Positions 17,397 to 26,480 of a stretch of 64,000 bases of DNA are shown here, one piece after another. Location: the NCBI GenBank assembly GCA_050486405.1, contig JBJHDF010000010.1, forward strand, positions 62,001 to 126,000. Reading direction: 5' to 3'. Each line of letters starts with the position of its first letter. The first letter of the stretch is position 1. The notes under the pieces are model-generated. The model ran no database searches. It was not told where the DNA came from and saw nothing but the letters and a program-made list of their open reading frames with translations. The stretch comes from JBJHDF01 sp050486405 (lineage in GTDB: Bacteria > Pseudomonadota > Gammaproteobacteria > Pseudomonadales > Cellvibrionaceae). Both the position numbers and the translations under genes were made by a program.

Positions 17397-18325
17397 CGCC
17401 GCCCTCCCGCTTCGCGCAATTGCGGATTCAGCCAGACCAGCACAATGTCCGCAATCAGGTTAAAGAGGATAATCAGGGTGGCAAGAAACACAGTGGTGCC
17501 CAGTATCATGGTGTAGTCGCGGTTGAACGCCGCTTGAATGTAAAAACGCCCCAGGCCGGGAATCTGGAAAATGGTTTCCACCACAAAGGAGCCGGCGAGC
17601 AACCCGGCCAACGCCGGGCCCAGATAGGAGACCACCGGTGTGATGCCACCGCGCAGGGCGTGAACCAGCACAATCCGCCATTGCGACAACCCTTTGGCGC
17701 GAGCCGTGCGTATGTAATCCTGCGACAACACCTCCAGCATACCGCCCCGGGTGATGCGGGCGATATAGGCGGCGTAGGTGGAACCCAGCGTAATGGACGG
17801 CAGTATCTTGTCGCCGGGTATCACACCCCAGCCGGCCACCGGCAGCCAGCCCAGCCAGAGACCGAATATCAGAATCAGTATTGGCCCCAGCACAAAGGAC
17901 GGCAGACAGATACCCAGCATGGCGGCGGACATGGGAATATAGTCCTGGGCGCTGTTGGGCCTCATGGCGGCAATGATGCCGGCGGGCACACCCACCAACA
18001 GGGCGAAGAGAATGGCGTACAGACCCAGTTCCAGGGTGATGGGAAAGCCGTTGGCGATCATCTCGTTGACGCTGCGCGATGGATAACGGAAGGAGGGTCC
18101 GAAATCCCCACGCGCCAGATCGCCCAGATAGTCCAGATACTGGCGCAACATGGGCGCATCGAGATTGTACTGGGCGTTGAGGTTGGCCATCACCTCCGGT
18201 GGTACACTGCGCTCCAGATCAAAAGGCCCGCCCGGCGCCAGACGAACCAGAAAGAAGGTGATGGTGATCACCACCAGCAGCACCGGAACAGCAACGGCCA
18301 GCCGCCTGAGAATAAATGCCAGCAT
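17393..18325 (-). CDS. oppB: Oligopeptide ABC transporter permease OppB
   Basis: This is an inner-membrane permease of 310 residues with the OppB hallmark LVRLAPGGPFDLERSVPPEV after the first membrane helix and an EAA loop (YIRTARAKGLSQWRIVLVHA, about 195-214). Six transmembrane segments are visible. It starts 8 bases after oppA and overlaps oppC. Confidence 0.94.
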   Translation of the reverse strand: MLAFILRRLAVAVPVLLVVITITFFLVRLAPGGPFDLERSVPPEVMANLNAQYNLDAPMLRQYLDYLGDLARGDFGPSFRYPSRSVNEMIANGFPITLELGLYAILFALLVGVPAGIIAAMRPNSAQDYIPMSAAMLGICLPSFVLGPILILIFGLWLGWLPVAGWGVIPGDKILPSITLGSTYAAYIARITRGGMLEVLSQDYIRTARAKGLSQWRIVLVHALRGGITPVVSYLGPALAGLLAGSFVVETIFQIPGLGRFYIQAAFNRDYTMILGTTVFLATLIILFNLIADIVLVWLNPQLREAGGRR

Positions 18326-18333
18326 AGCGACGC

Positions 18334-19986
18334 TTACCGGTTACCCTGAGGCTCCAGGTACACAGGCCGGTAGTCGACGTGCTCCATGATATTGTTGTGC
18401 CAGCCACGCACCGAAGGTGAAATAAAATTGTTGCGCACATAGAAATAGATGGGCGCGAGCGGGACTTCTTCCATCAGAATGGCCTCGGCCCGCTGAAACA
18501 GTTCGTGCCGCACCTCCCGATCACCGGTGCGCGCCGCCTCTGCAATCAGGGCGTCATACTCGGCATTACCCCAACCGGTGTAGTTATTGCCGCTATCGGA
18601 CACCATGGTGCCGAGAAAGGTATTGGGGTCGTAGTAGTCCCCGATCCAACCCGCCCGACCTATTTCGAAATCACCGGTGCGCTTGTTCGCCAGGTACACC
18701 CGCCACTCCTGATTGGTGATATTGACATCGATATTTAATACCTGTTTCCACATCTGCTGAATGACTACGGCGATACGCTGGTGGTGTTCCATGGTGTTAT
18801 ACAGAATGGTCAATCTCGGGAAACCCTCACCATTGGGAAAGCCCGCCTCAGCGAGCAACTGTCGGGCCAGCTCTTCGTCCTGTTTGACTCTGGCGCGAGA
18901 GGTATAACCCGCAGTATTGGGCGGTGTCAGATGGTAGGCCGGCTGATCACCCACGCGTACCACGCGCTCGGTAATCTGTTCGCGATTGATGGCATAGGTG
19001 AGCGCCTGGCGTACCCGCACATCGTCCAACGGCGGTTTGCGGGTATTGAATTCGTAATAATAAGTGATAAAGGCATCGTAGGTTTCCAGTTCCGGGTGCT
19101 GTTGCTCCTGTTTGGCCAACACCCTCTCCACCGGCAGGTTCACCGAAAGCCCGGCGATGTGGAGCTGACCGGCGCGGTACATGCGGTCCTCAGTCGTTCC
19201 TTCCTGAACCGGATGAAAATGAATTTCCTGCAGGCGCACATCGTCGGCGCCCCAATAATACGGATTCCTTTCGACCACCAGCACCCTGTGCGGCTCCCAG
19301 CGCTTCAGGGTAAAGGCGCCGTTGCCGACAAAGTTTTCCGGCCTGGTCCAGGCGGTACCGCGCACGGTTCTACCGCCAAAACGCTCCACGGTGGGTGGAT
19401 GTACCGGATACAGACTGTGATGATCCAGCAGTTCCAGAAAATAGGGAATAGGCGCATTCAGGGTGATACGCAGTGTGCGTTCATCGAGTACCTCAACGCC
19501 GACTTTGGAGAAGTCGTCAATCTCTCCCCGGTGATAAGCCTCGGCGTTGGTGATGTAGTAGAGGGAATGAGCGTACTGGTTGCCCAGTTCCGGGGCCAGG
19601 GTGCGCCGCCAGGACCAGATAAAGTCTTCGGGGGTAATCGGGTCGCCGTTGGACCAGCGGGCGTTCGGATTGAAATAAAAGGTATATGTCAAGCCGTCGT
19701 CGGAAACATCCCAGGACTCCGCCACTCCCGGCATGGGTTCCAGGGTTTCTGCGCTTTTGGTCACCAGACCTTCAAAGAGCGCAATCTGGATACGTCGCTC
19801 CGGCATACCCACGGTGATGTGCGGGTCAATATCCGCCGGTTCGTCGCCGTTGCCCAGATGCAGAATCTGCAGTTCGTCGCCGATCTGCACCGGCGTGCGC
19901 TGATCGCGGGAGCAGCCAGCGCCAATTAACACCGTAAAACACAAAACAAAACCAAGCGCGACTTTCATGACTTTTGTTATATACAT
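18334..19986 (-). CDS. oppA: Oligopeptide-binding lipoprotein OppA
   Basis: This is an extracytoplasmic solute-binding protein (SBP family 5) of 550 residues that captures peptides for OppBC-DF. It has a lipoprotein signal (ITKVMKVALGFVLCFTVLIG, lipobox cysteine in IGAGC). Family-5 features include WDVSDDGLTYTFYFNPNARWSNGDPITPEDF in segments and TYAINREQI. I chose the ATG at 19986 because an AAAGG lies 8 bases upstream. An in-frame GTG 9 bases earlier overlaps the peptidase stop (GTGA) and may also be used. Confidence 0.92.
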   Translation of the reverse strand: MYITKVMKVALGFVLCFTVLIGAGCSRDQRTPVQIGDELQILHLGNGDEPADIDPHITVGMPERRIQIALFEGLVTKSAETLEPMPGVAESWDVSDDGLTYTFYFNPNARWSNGDPITPEDFIWSWRRTLAPELGNQYAHSLYYITNAEAYHRGEIDDFSKVGVEVLDERTLRITLNAPIPYFLELLDHHSLYPVHPPTVERFGGRTVRGTAWTRPENFVGNGAFTLKRWEPHRVLVVERNPYYWGADDVRLQEIHFHPVQEGTTEDRMYRAGQLHIAGLSVNLPVERVLAKQEQQHPELETYDAFITYYYEFNTRKPPLDDVRVRQALTYAINREQITERVVRVGDQPAYHLTPPNTAGYTSRARVKQDEELARQLLAEAGFPNGEGFPRLTILYNTMEHHQRIAVVIQQMWKQVLNIDVNITNQEWRVYLANKRTGDFEIGRAGWIGDYYDPNTFLGTMVSDSGNNYTGWGNAEYDALIAEAARTGDREVRHELFQRAEAILMEEVPLAPIYFYVRNNFISPSVRGWHNNIMEHVDYRPVYLEPQGNR

Positions 19987-19991
19987 CGTTG

Positions 19992-22004
19992 TCACCTTTC
20001 CAGCATACGACCAAAGGCATCAAACCCGTAGGGCCTGCCGAGAAAATCCTCCACCAGATCCGCCGCATCGCGACTGCCGCCGGGGTCCAGCACCGTGCGC
20101 CGCCAGCGTTGTGCCACGTCCGGGTTGAGCATGCCGTGTTTTTCAAATTCGCTGAACATATCGGCGGCGATCACCAGGGACCACATATAGGTGTAATAGA
20201 TGGCCGAGTAACCGTACAGATGACCGAAGGTGGCGTGAAAATAGGTGTCCTCCACATAGGGAAACGGCGAATACATGGCCTGGTAACGTCGCACCTTGTC
20301 GGTCAGGTCCATACCCTCGGGATCGCGGTTGTAGTAGTTCAGCGACAGGGCGGCGTAGTACATCTGGTGCTGCACCCAGAGGCCGCGACCGAAACCCCGG
20401 GCGGCGTTCATGTTGGCCACCAGCTCTTCGGGAATCACTTCACCCTGCTCGTTGGTGGCAAAAGCAGCCAGAGTTTCGAGATCCCAGATCCACTCTTCGA
20501 ACATCTGTGCCGGTGCCTCGACAAAATCCCACTCGGTGCGGATGCCCGACAGGCTCAGGCGGGGCTGATGGCCGCCGAAAATGGCGTGAATCAAATGACC
20601 CCATTCGTGAAAAAAGGTTCGCACATCGGAGTGTTCCATATTGCCGGTGGGGAAATTGCACACCAGCGCCACCACAGGTGGCTGGCGGTCGCGTACGCCG
20701 CTCTGCTTGGTAAAGGCAGCGGCGTGATTGAATTTGCCGGAGCGGGGGTGCATATCCAGATAGAAGCGGCCCAGCAGCTGGTCGTTCTCACGAATTTCGT
20801 AGGCGGACACCGAATCATGCCAGACGTCAACTTCCCAGGGCTCGATGGTGACGCCGAACAACAGCTCGGTCAGATTGAACAAACCCTGGCGCACCTTGTC
20901 GTAGTGAAAGTACTGGCGCACCTCCCGGGAGTCGATGGCGTAGTCTTCCTGGCTGATCAACTCCTCGACGTAAAACTTCTGCCAGTCCCCCACCCGCTCC
21001 GCTGCGGGATCGATTCGCTGCAGCCGCTCCAGCAACTGCTGGTAATCGTCGCGCGCCCGGCGATCGGAAATCTGCATGATGCGATCGATAAAAGCCTGGG
21101 CATTCTCTGGTGTCTGGATCATCTTGTCTTCTGTGACATAGTGGGCGTAGTGGTCGTAGCCCAGCAGTTGCGCCAGTTCATATCGGGCTGCAAACAGCTC
21201 CAACAGTACCCGGTCATTGTCCGGATACGCCCGCTGACGAAACAGCTTATACAGCTCCAGACGCAGCTCATCGTCCTCAGCGTACTGCATCACGGGGAAG
21301 TAATCGGGGTAGTCCGTGCTGAGCGCCACCTGCCCCTGGTCATCGAGCCGCTCCGCAATAAAATCGTCGGGCAGCCCCGTTAGACGTGAGACGTCCACGC
21401 TTAAACCGCGACTGTCTTCACGAATATTGCGGTTGAACGCCTGTCCCAAGCGGTTGATCTCGTCATTCAGCTCGCGGATACGCTCGCGGGTCGCTTCGTC
21501 ACGATCGACACCGGAACGTTGGTAGGCCTCCAGCATCTTGGTTACATAGCGCTGGTCTACGGTCTCCAGGGCGGCGACCTCCACCTGATTTAGCCGCTGG
21601 TAGAGGGGCCGGGACAGGCTGATCTCCGTGTTCAAGCCAACCAACTGCTGCTGGCAGATGTCGGCCGCCTCCCGCACCTCGGCCTCAGGATGTACATTGC
21701 GAAACAAACTGGAACGTCCGGAAATGCGGTTGACGACGATCTCCAGGTCATTGACGGCGTCCAGAAACGCACCGTCTGACAAGGGCTCCCGCTGAAGTTC
21801 CAGGGCGGCGAACAGCACTCTGGCCTCCTCCAACTCCAACCGACACTGCTCTGCAAAGCCTTGAGCCCTGGGGTCACCAAAGGTGGGCCATATCCCATCC
21901 TCCGGCTCTGCGGGCTGGGTGGCGCAACCGGACAACCACAGGGTGAAGCACAGGCCTATGGCCAGGTTCCCCACCCCGCGGGGACTGAAAGCATTGCTGG
22001 GCAT
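19992..22004 (-). CDS. M3 family oligopeptidase, predicted lipoprotein
   Basis: This is a zinc metallopeptidase of the thimet-oligopeptidase/OpdA family, 670 residues. The zinc site is FFHEWGHLIH (about residue 458), with a downstream Glu ligand in VEAPAQMFEEW. Unlike cytoplasmic OpdA it begins with a lipoprotein signal whose lipobox is LSGC, so it is expected in the envelope. I chose the ATG at 22004, which has AGGAG six bases upstream, rather than a start nine codons earlier. Its stop is 5 bases before the oppA ATG, suggesting that it trims peptides before OppA captures them. Confidence 0.88.
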   Translation of the reverse strand: MPSNAFSPRGVGNLAIGLCFTLWLSGCATQPAEPEDGIWPTFGDPRAQGFAEQCRLELEEARVLFAALELQREPLSDGAFLDAVNDLEIVVNRISGRSSLFRNVHPEAEVREAADICQQQLVGLNTEISLSRPLYQRLNQVEVAALETVDQRYVTKMLEAYQRSGVDRDEATRERIRELNDEINRLGQAFNRNIREDSRGLSVDVSRLTGLPDDFIAERLDDQGQVALSTDYPDYFPVMQYAEDDELRLELYKLFRQRAYPDNDRVLLELFAARYELAQLLGYDHYAHYVTEDKMIQTPENAQAFIDRIMQISDRRARDDYQQLLERLQRIDPAAERVGDWQKFYVEELISQEDYAIDSREVRQYFHYDKVRQGLFNLTELLFGVTIEPWEVDVWHDSVSAYEIRENDQLLGRFYLDMHPRSGKFNHAAAFTKQSGVRDRQPPVVALVCNFPTGNMEHSDVRTFFHEWGHLIHAIFGGHQPRLSLSGIRTEWDFVEAPAQMFEEWIWDLETLAAFATNEQGEVIPEELVANMNAARGFGRGLWVQHQMYYAALSLNYYNRDPEGMDLTDKVRRYQAMYSPFPYVEDTYFHATFGHLYGYSAIYYTYMWSLVIAADMFSEFEKHGMLNPDVAQRWRRTVLDPGGSRDAADLVEDFLGRPYGFDAFGRMLER

Positions 22005-22234
22005 GATTTTCTCCTGAGCCGTGACAGTCAAGGGCCTATTCTATGTGCCACCTGCCGCCTTCTCAAGCCATGAATGGGCTCCGGCGCCACCACTGCAGAA
22101 AACAGCGATCAGTTTAGTCCAACGCTCGCATGTGGATATATCCGACAGAGTCAAGCTGTGCTACTCTGACACTTGGAGGCAGACAATAACGATCCCTGAC
22201 CGGTATAGCCTCGGCAACACCCAAGAACGGCAAT

Positions 22235-22855
22235 ATGAGCAACCCTTTGTTAACAGAAGACCAGCGGGACTGCCTGCAAGAGGTCACCAATATTGCCATG
22301 GGACAGGCCGGGGACAGGCTTGCCCGACTGCTCAATGTTTTCGTCCACCTGTCGATTCCCAAGGTCAGCTTTTTGGCACCCTCGGACATCGCCATGACGC
22401 TCCAGTCCCTGGAGTACGGGGAGGACAGAGAGGATCGGGTCTATGGGGTCTGTCAGGGTTTCATCGGCGGCGGCATCGCCGGCGAGGTCATGATGTTGTT
22501 CAACAACACCGACTTCAACGACCTGGCCCGGCTCCTCAACTACCCCCCGGAGCCGGATCAGAAGACCCGCTACGAGCTGTTGATGGACACTGCCAACGTA
22601 CTCAACGGCGCCTGCCTGAACGGCCTGGCCGGGCAGTTGGACACTCACTTCAGCGTGGGCTCGCCGCTGCTGCTGGGCGAACACCTGAACATTACCGAGC
22701 TGCTGGAAAACAAAACGCTGGCCTGGAAACACGCCCTGGTGGTGGAGATCAACTACACCATTGAAGGGCACCGGATCAATTGTGATCTACTGCTGGTCAT
22801 CGCCGAAGACGCCATCGCTGGCCTGACGGAAAAACTGAACTACCTGATCGACTGA
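22235..22855 (+). CDS. CheC-like chemotaxis phosphatase
   Basis: This is a 206-residue CheC/CheX/FliY-family protein. Both copies of the phosphatase signature are visible: LQEVTNIAMGQAGDRLA (about residues 14-30) and LLMDTANVLNGACLNGLA (about 114-131), each with the acidic residue and Asn that hydrolyse CheY-P in the family. No membrane segments are present. It is followed 21 bases later by a diguanylate cyclase, so the pair probably shares an mRNA and a response-regulator substrate, though none is encoded nearby. The ribosome site is weak. Confidence 0.85.
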   Translation: MSNPLLTEDQRDCLQEVTNIAMGQAGDRLARLLNVFVHLSIPKVSFLAPSDIAMTLQSLEYGEDREDRVYGVCQGFIGGGIAGEVMMLFNNTDFNDLARLLNYPPEPDQKTRYELLMDTANVLNGACLNGLAGQLDTHFSVGSPLLLGEHLNITELLENKTLAWKHALVVEINYTIEGHRINCDLLLVIAEDAIAGLTEKLNYLID

Positions 22856-22876
22856 GAAGGCGACAATACCGATTCC

Positions 22877-23842
22877 ATGTCCGACATCAATCAACTGAAC
22901 AGCGTTTTCAAGGATGTGCATTGGCTGATGGATATTCTGCAGAATATCGATGTCGGCCTGATCGTTATGGATACCGAGTTCCACATACAGCTGTGGAACA
23001 GTTTCATGCAGAATCACAGTAGTCTGCGGCCGGTGGAAGTACAGGGCAAGTCGCTGTTTGAGGTTTTTCCCGAACTGTCAGAAAACTGGTTTCGCCACAA
23101 AGCGCGCTCGGTGCTGGTGCTGCAAAACGTGGCCTTCACCACCTGGGAGCAGCGGCCCTATCTGTTTCGCTTCCCCCACTACCGCCCCATTACCGGCACT
23201 GCCAGCCACATGTATCAGAACAGTACCATACTGCCGCTGATCAACCCGCAGGGCGTGGTAGAACACCTCTGCCTGATTATCTATGACGTCACCGACACAG
23301 CTGTCAACAAACTGGAATTGCAGGACGCCAACCGACAGCTGCAGGAAATGAGCCGCACCGATCACCTCACCGGTCTCTACAACCGGGGTTACTGGGAGAC
23401 CTGCCTGGCCAGGGAGTTCCGGCGTTTTGAACGTTACGGTTTACCCGCGACGCTTATTCTCTTCGATATCGATCATTTCAAGTCTGTAAATGACACCTAC
23501 GGCCACACCGTGGGCGACGACGTGATAAGGGAAGTCAGCCGGGCTCTGCAAGCGGAAGTACGTGATATTGATATTCCCGGCCGTTACGGCGGCGAGGAGT
23601 TCGGCGTTATCCTCACCGGCACCGCCGCACAAGGCGGACGGACGTTTGCCGAACGGTTGCGCAAAAACATCGAAAAGATGACAGTGCAATCAGAAGGTAT
23701 GGCAATCGACTTTACCATCAGCTTGGGCGTGGCCGAGATAAGCGAAACCCTGGATAATCATCGGGCTTGGATTGAAAAAGCCGATCAGGCGCTGTACACC
23801 TCAAAAGAATCAGGGCGCAATTGCACCAGCATCGCGCCCTGA
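22877..23842 (+). CDS. PAS-GGDEF diguanylate cyclase
   Basis: The 321-residue cytoplasmic protein has a PAS domain (about 15-140) and a GGDEF domain (about 155-320). The active-site motif is GGEEF in GRYGGEEFGVIL. An RDID sequence five residues before it matches the RxxD inhibitory I-site, so product inhibition by c-di-GMP is expected. TDHLTGLYNR is the canonical start of the domain. No transmembrane segment is present. It is paired with the upstream CheC-like gene. Confidence 0.93.
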   Translation: MSDINQLNSVFKDVHWLMDILQNIDVGLIVMDTEFHIQLWNSFMQNHSSLRPVEVQGKSLFEVFPELSENWFRHKARSVLVLQNVAFTTWEQRPYLFRFPHYRPITGTASHMYQNSTILPLINPQGVVEHLCLIIYDVTDTAVNKLELQDANRQLQEMSRTDHLTGLYNRGYWETCLAREFRRFERYGLPATLILFDIDHFKSVNDTYGHTVGDDVIREVSRALQAEVRDIDIPGRYGGEEFGVILTGTAAQGGRTFAERLRKNIEKMTVQSEGMAIDFTISLGVAEISETLDNHRAWIEKADQALYTSKESGRNCTSIAP

Positions 23843-23865
23843 CAACGTTTACCTGTCGAACAGCC

Positions 23866-25719
23866 TCAGCGACGGCGGATACGCGCCTGATCCATCAGCA
23901 ACTCCTCTACCCGTTCGTACTCAACCTCGCCCGTCAACCGGACCAGTTGAGCAAGAATGGCATTGCGCTCTTCGGCGGTGTAGTTCTCGGCAATATCGGG
24001 CTCGTTGACCGCTGACAGTTCCAGCACCAGGTAATCACCACGCTGGGTATGCCTGCTGCCAACTACGCCCCGCGCCTCCGGTCGCGGCAAACTGAAAGCC
24101 AGTTGGACCGCGTCGCGGTTATGCTCAGTGTCAACTCGCGCGGCGGCTTCAGCGAAATTCAGCTCCAGCCCCGCGTCCTCCGCAGCGGCAGCCAAGCCCA
24201 TCTCCCTGGCGCGGTCAGCCAGATCGGCGCCCTCAGCAGCCAGCAGCTCCCGCGCCTGGCGTTCACTCAGTATGTCAACGATTTCCTCGCGCACCGTTTC
24301 AAGATCGCTGAGATAGGCGGCACGGCGCTCGCTCTTTTTGATTACCACCACCCGATCATTGCCCAGCTCTATCGGATAACTGGTTTGCCCGCTCTCCAGT
24401 ATCGGCTCGGAAAAAGCCTCGCGCAGTACACGCGGGTTGGCCGCCAGCCCGGTGGCAGTGTCGCGGGAAAAAAGACCGGTGTTGCGCAGGGGCAGTCCCA
24501 ATTGTTCTGCCACCTCGCCAAGATCATCCGCCATATGGGAGACTTCCTGCAACTGGTCCAGCAGGCCCACAAACAGATACTCGGCCTCGGCCCTAGCAAT
24601 CTGCGCCACGATCCGCTCCCGCTCTTGTTCAAAGCTCGGCGGTTCGCTGACCCGCACTTCCAGCAGTTTGATCAGGTGGACGCCGTCGCCAGTACGCACG
24701 GGATCCGAGACCTGTCCCGCTTCCAACTGCGCCAGCGCCGCTTCAAAGGGCTCAGGAAAGGTATCACCACTGGTGTAGCCCAGTTCGCCACCAAAGGCAC
24801 GGGAGCCAGTATCCTGAGAGTACTCGCCGGCAAGCTCGGCAAAGTCTTCACCAGCGGCCAGTCGTTCCTGCACCTCTACAATAGCCGGATCGTTGGGGTC
24901 GTTGAATTGAATATGAGCAGCGCGGCGTTCGGTAGTTGCGACATAGGCAGCAATGTTCGCCTCATACTGCTCGCGCACCAGATTCTCTTCGACTTCCACG
25001 TCTTCCATCAATTCACTGACGCGCAAATCGATATAGTCGAGTGCCACTTGCTCGGGCACAGTGAAGCGAGACGGGTTCCGGTCATAGTAGTAGGCTATAT
25101 CTTCCTCACTGACCGCAACTTTGTCACGCACACTGTCGGCGGAGATCACAGCGTAGCTGAAATCCCGGGACTGGCCATCCAGTGCAAGCAGCTGTTCCAG
25201 CTCAAGGGACGTGACAAAACTACTGCCAATCAGGCTCTGCCGGTACTGGTTCGCCAACAGATCGTCAGCCAACGCAACCCGGAAAGTCGATGGCGTGTAA
25301 TTAAAATCACGCAACAGCGCCTGAAAAACGTTTCGATTGAAAACGCCATCAACTGCAAACTGAGGCATTTCGACAATAAACTCATTCAAGGTTCTGTCGC
25401 TGATGGTCATGCCTGAGCTACGCGCCGTAGTCGTCAGTACGCGCTGCTGAATCAATTGCTCCCGCGCCGCCTCGCGCAGGCGGGGTTCATCGTCTTCCGT
25501 ATAGCGCTCACCCATCTGGTTGCGCATTGACGCCACCTGCCGATCAAATTCCAGGCGAGTAATCTGCTCACCATTCACGGTGGCCACACGATTAGCGCCG
25601 CCGCTCAAACTTGTGAACAGCGCTTCGGAACCTGACAGAGCGAAGACAAAGAGCAAGGCACCAATGAATATCCAAGCCACTTTACTTTTGGCGCCATCGC
25701 GAATTTTTTGCAGCATCAT
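23866..25719 (-). CDS. ppiD: Periplasmic folding chaperone PpiD (SurA-N/PpiC)
   Basis: PpiD is an inner-membrane-anchored periplasmic chaperone near the SecYEG exit. The 617-residue product has an N-terminal membrane anchor (about 15-35, SKVAWIFIGALLFVFALSGS), a SurA-like helical region, a parvulin domain (about 260-355, RRAAHIQFNDPND to DGVHLIKLLEV) and a C-terminal helical part. I chose the ATG at 25719 because a GGGAG lies 8 bases upstream. It sits next to hupB and lon, the usual gammaproteobacterial order. It ends 23 bases from the convergent diguanylate cyclase. Confidence 0.93.
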   Translation of the reverse strand: MMLQKIRDGAKSKVAWIFIGALLFVFALSGSEALFTSLSGGANRVATVNGEQITRLEFDRQVASMRNQMGERYTEDDEPRLREAAREQLIQQRVLTTTARSSGMTISDRTLNEFIVEMPQFAVDGVFNRNVFQALLRDFNYTPSTFRVALADDLLANQYRQSLIGSSFVTSLELEQLLALDGQSRDFSYAVISADSVRDKVAVSEEDIAYYYDRNPSRFTVPEQVALDYIDLRVSELMEDVEVEENLVREQYEANIAAYVATTERRAAHIQFNDPNDPAIVEVQERLAAGEDFAELAGEYSQDTGSRAFGGELGYTSGDTFPEPFEAALAQLEAGQVSDPVRTGDGVHLIKLLEVRVSEPPSFEQERERIVAQIARAEAEYLFVGLLDQLQEVSHMADDLGEVAEQLGLPLRNTGLFSRDTATGLAANPRVLREAFSEPILESGQTSYPIELGNDRVVVIKKSERRAAYLSDLETVREEIVDILSERQARELLAAEGADLADRAREMGLAAAAEDAGLELNFAEAAARVDTEHNRDAVQLAFSLPRPEARGVVGSRHTQRGDYLVLELSAVNEPDIAENYTAEERNAILAQLVRLTGEVEYERVEELLMDQARIRRR

Positions 25720-25745
25720 CTGCTTAGCTCCCACTGGTCATTCAT

Positions 25746-25771
25746 AAAAAAAGCGCACCGGTTGGATGCGC
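25746..25771 (-). terminator. Rho-independent terminator between hupB and ppiD
   Basis: On the minus strand a GCGCA...TGCGC stem (extended by CC/GG with one bulge) is followed by seven T residues, immediately before the ppiD ribosome-binding site. It would end transcripts coming from hupB, about 180 bases after the hupB stop. Confidence 0.75.
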
Positions 25772-25926
25772 CCTTGCCGCCGGGCCGTCCGCCGAGAAAT
25801 GCGGAAGCAACCCTGAGTGTCGCTTTGACCATAGCGCCCACAAATACCGCTGGCGGCCCGGATGCTATCATCTCTTAGTAGAAGCGCCCGAAAAGACGGC
25901 TGTATCAACCGCCAGTTCGGGCACTC
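25772..25926 (-). other. Structured intergenic segment after hupB, possible ncRNA or structured 3' UTR
   Basis: This stretch has no convincing gene but has internal complementarity on the minus strand. A 7-base stem joins 25916-25922 to 25886-25892 and encloses a small GGC/GCC hairpin. A perfect 8-base pair joins 25854-25861 to 25780-25787. The segment ends in the terminator at 25746-25771. I do not recognise a known RNA family in it. Confidence 0.35.
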
Positions 25927-25954
25927 GGACAAACGTTATATCAGGACACAATCG

Positions 25955-26227
25955 TCAGTTGACGGCATCCTTCAGCGCTTTGCCGGCTTTGAAGCTGGGT
26001 ACCTTGGCCGCAGCAATGTGAATTTCAGCACCGGTTTGCGGGTTACGGCCAGTGCGCGCAGCGCGCTCCTTCACCGCGAAGGTGCCGAACCCCACCAGTA
26101 CCACCTGGTCACCCTTTTTCAGGGCACCACTAATGCTGTCAACCATGGCATCCAGCGCCCGACCAGCGGCCGCTTTGGAGATATCTGCAGATGCGGCGAT
26201 GGCCTCAATCAGTTCAGTCTTATTCAC
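25955..26227 (-). CDS. hupB: DNA-binding protein HU-beta
   Basis: HU is a nucleoid-associated histone-like protein. The product is exactly 90 residues and starts at a GTG (complement of 26225-26227) with AGGGG seven bases upstream. An in-frame ATG further up would add 33 unrelated residues. The DNA-binding arm shows VGFGTFAVKERAARTGRNPQ followed by FKAGKALKDAV. It lies between lon and ppiD in the conserved order, with its own sigma-70 promoter. Confidence 0.97.
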   Translation of the reverse strand: MNKTELIEAIAASADISKAAAGRALDAMVDSISGALKKGDQVVLVGFGTFAVKERAARTGRNPQTGAEIHIAAAKVPSFKAGKALKDAVN

Positions 26228-26355
26228 ACTTAACCCCTTTTGATTATTTGGTTCAGAATTCGTTGACACAATTATGCTTGTCAGATCACCTAAGGCTATC
26301 GGATCACGCTTACTCGGAAACCCCACACCCTGCCTGAGCGGCCGATGAACTGCGA

Positions 26356-26384
26356 TTTATACCAATTGACACCTCCAGGGTCAA
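26356..26384 (-). promoter_or_regulatory. Sigma-70 promoter of hupB
   Basis: The minus strand has TTGACC (26379-26384), a 17-base spacer and TATAAA (26356-26361), close to consensus. It lies about 130 bases before the hupB GTG, in the 253-base gap after lon. Confidence 0.75.
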
Positions 26385-26480
26385 GGAGCCTGGGGCGTTT
26401 AATTCCCGGCACTCCCTGTTTGGTCGGTTTTTAAGCAGTTTGTCACATCCGACACCTACCCCGAATGCGACATACCACCG

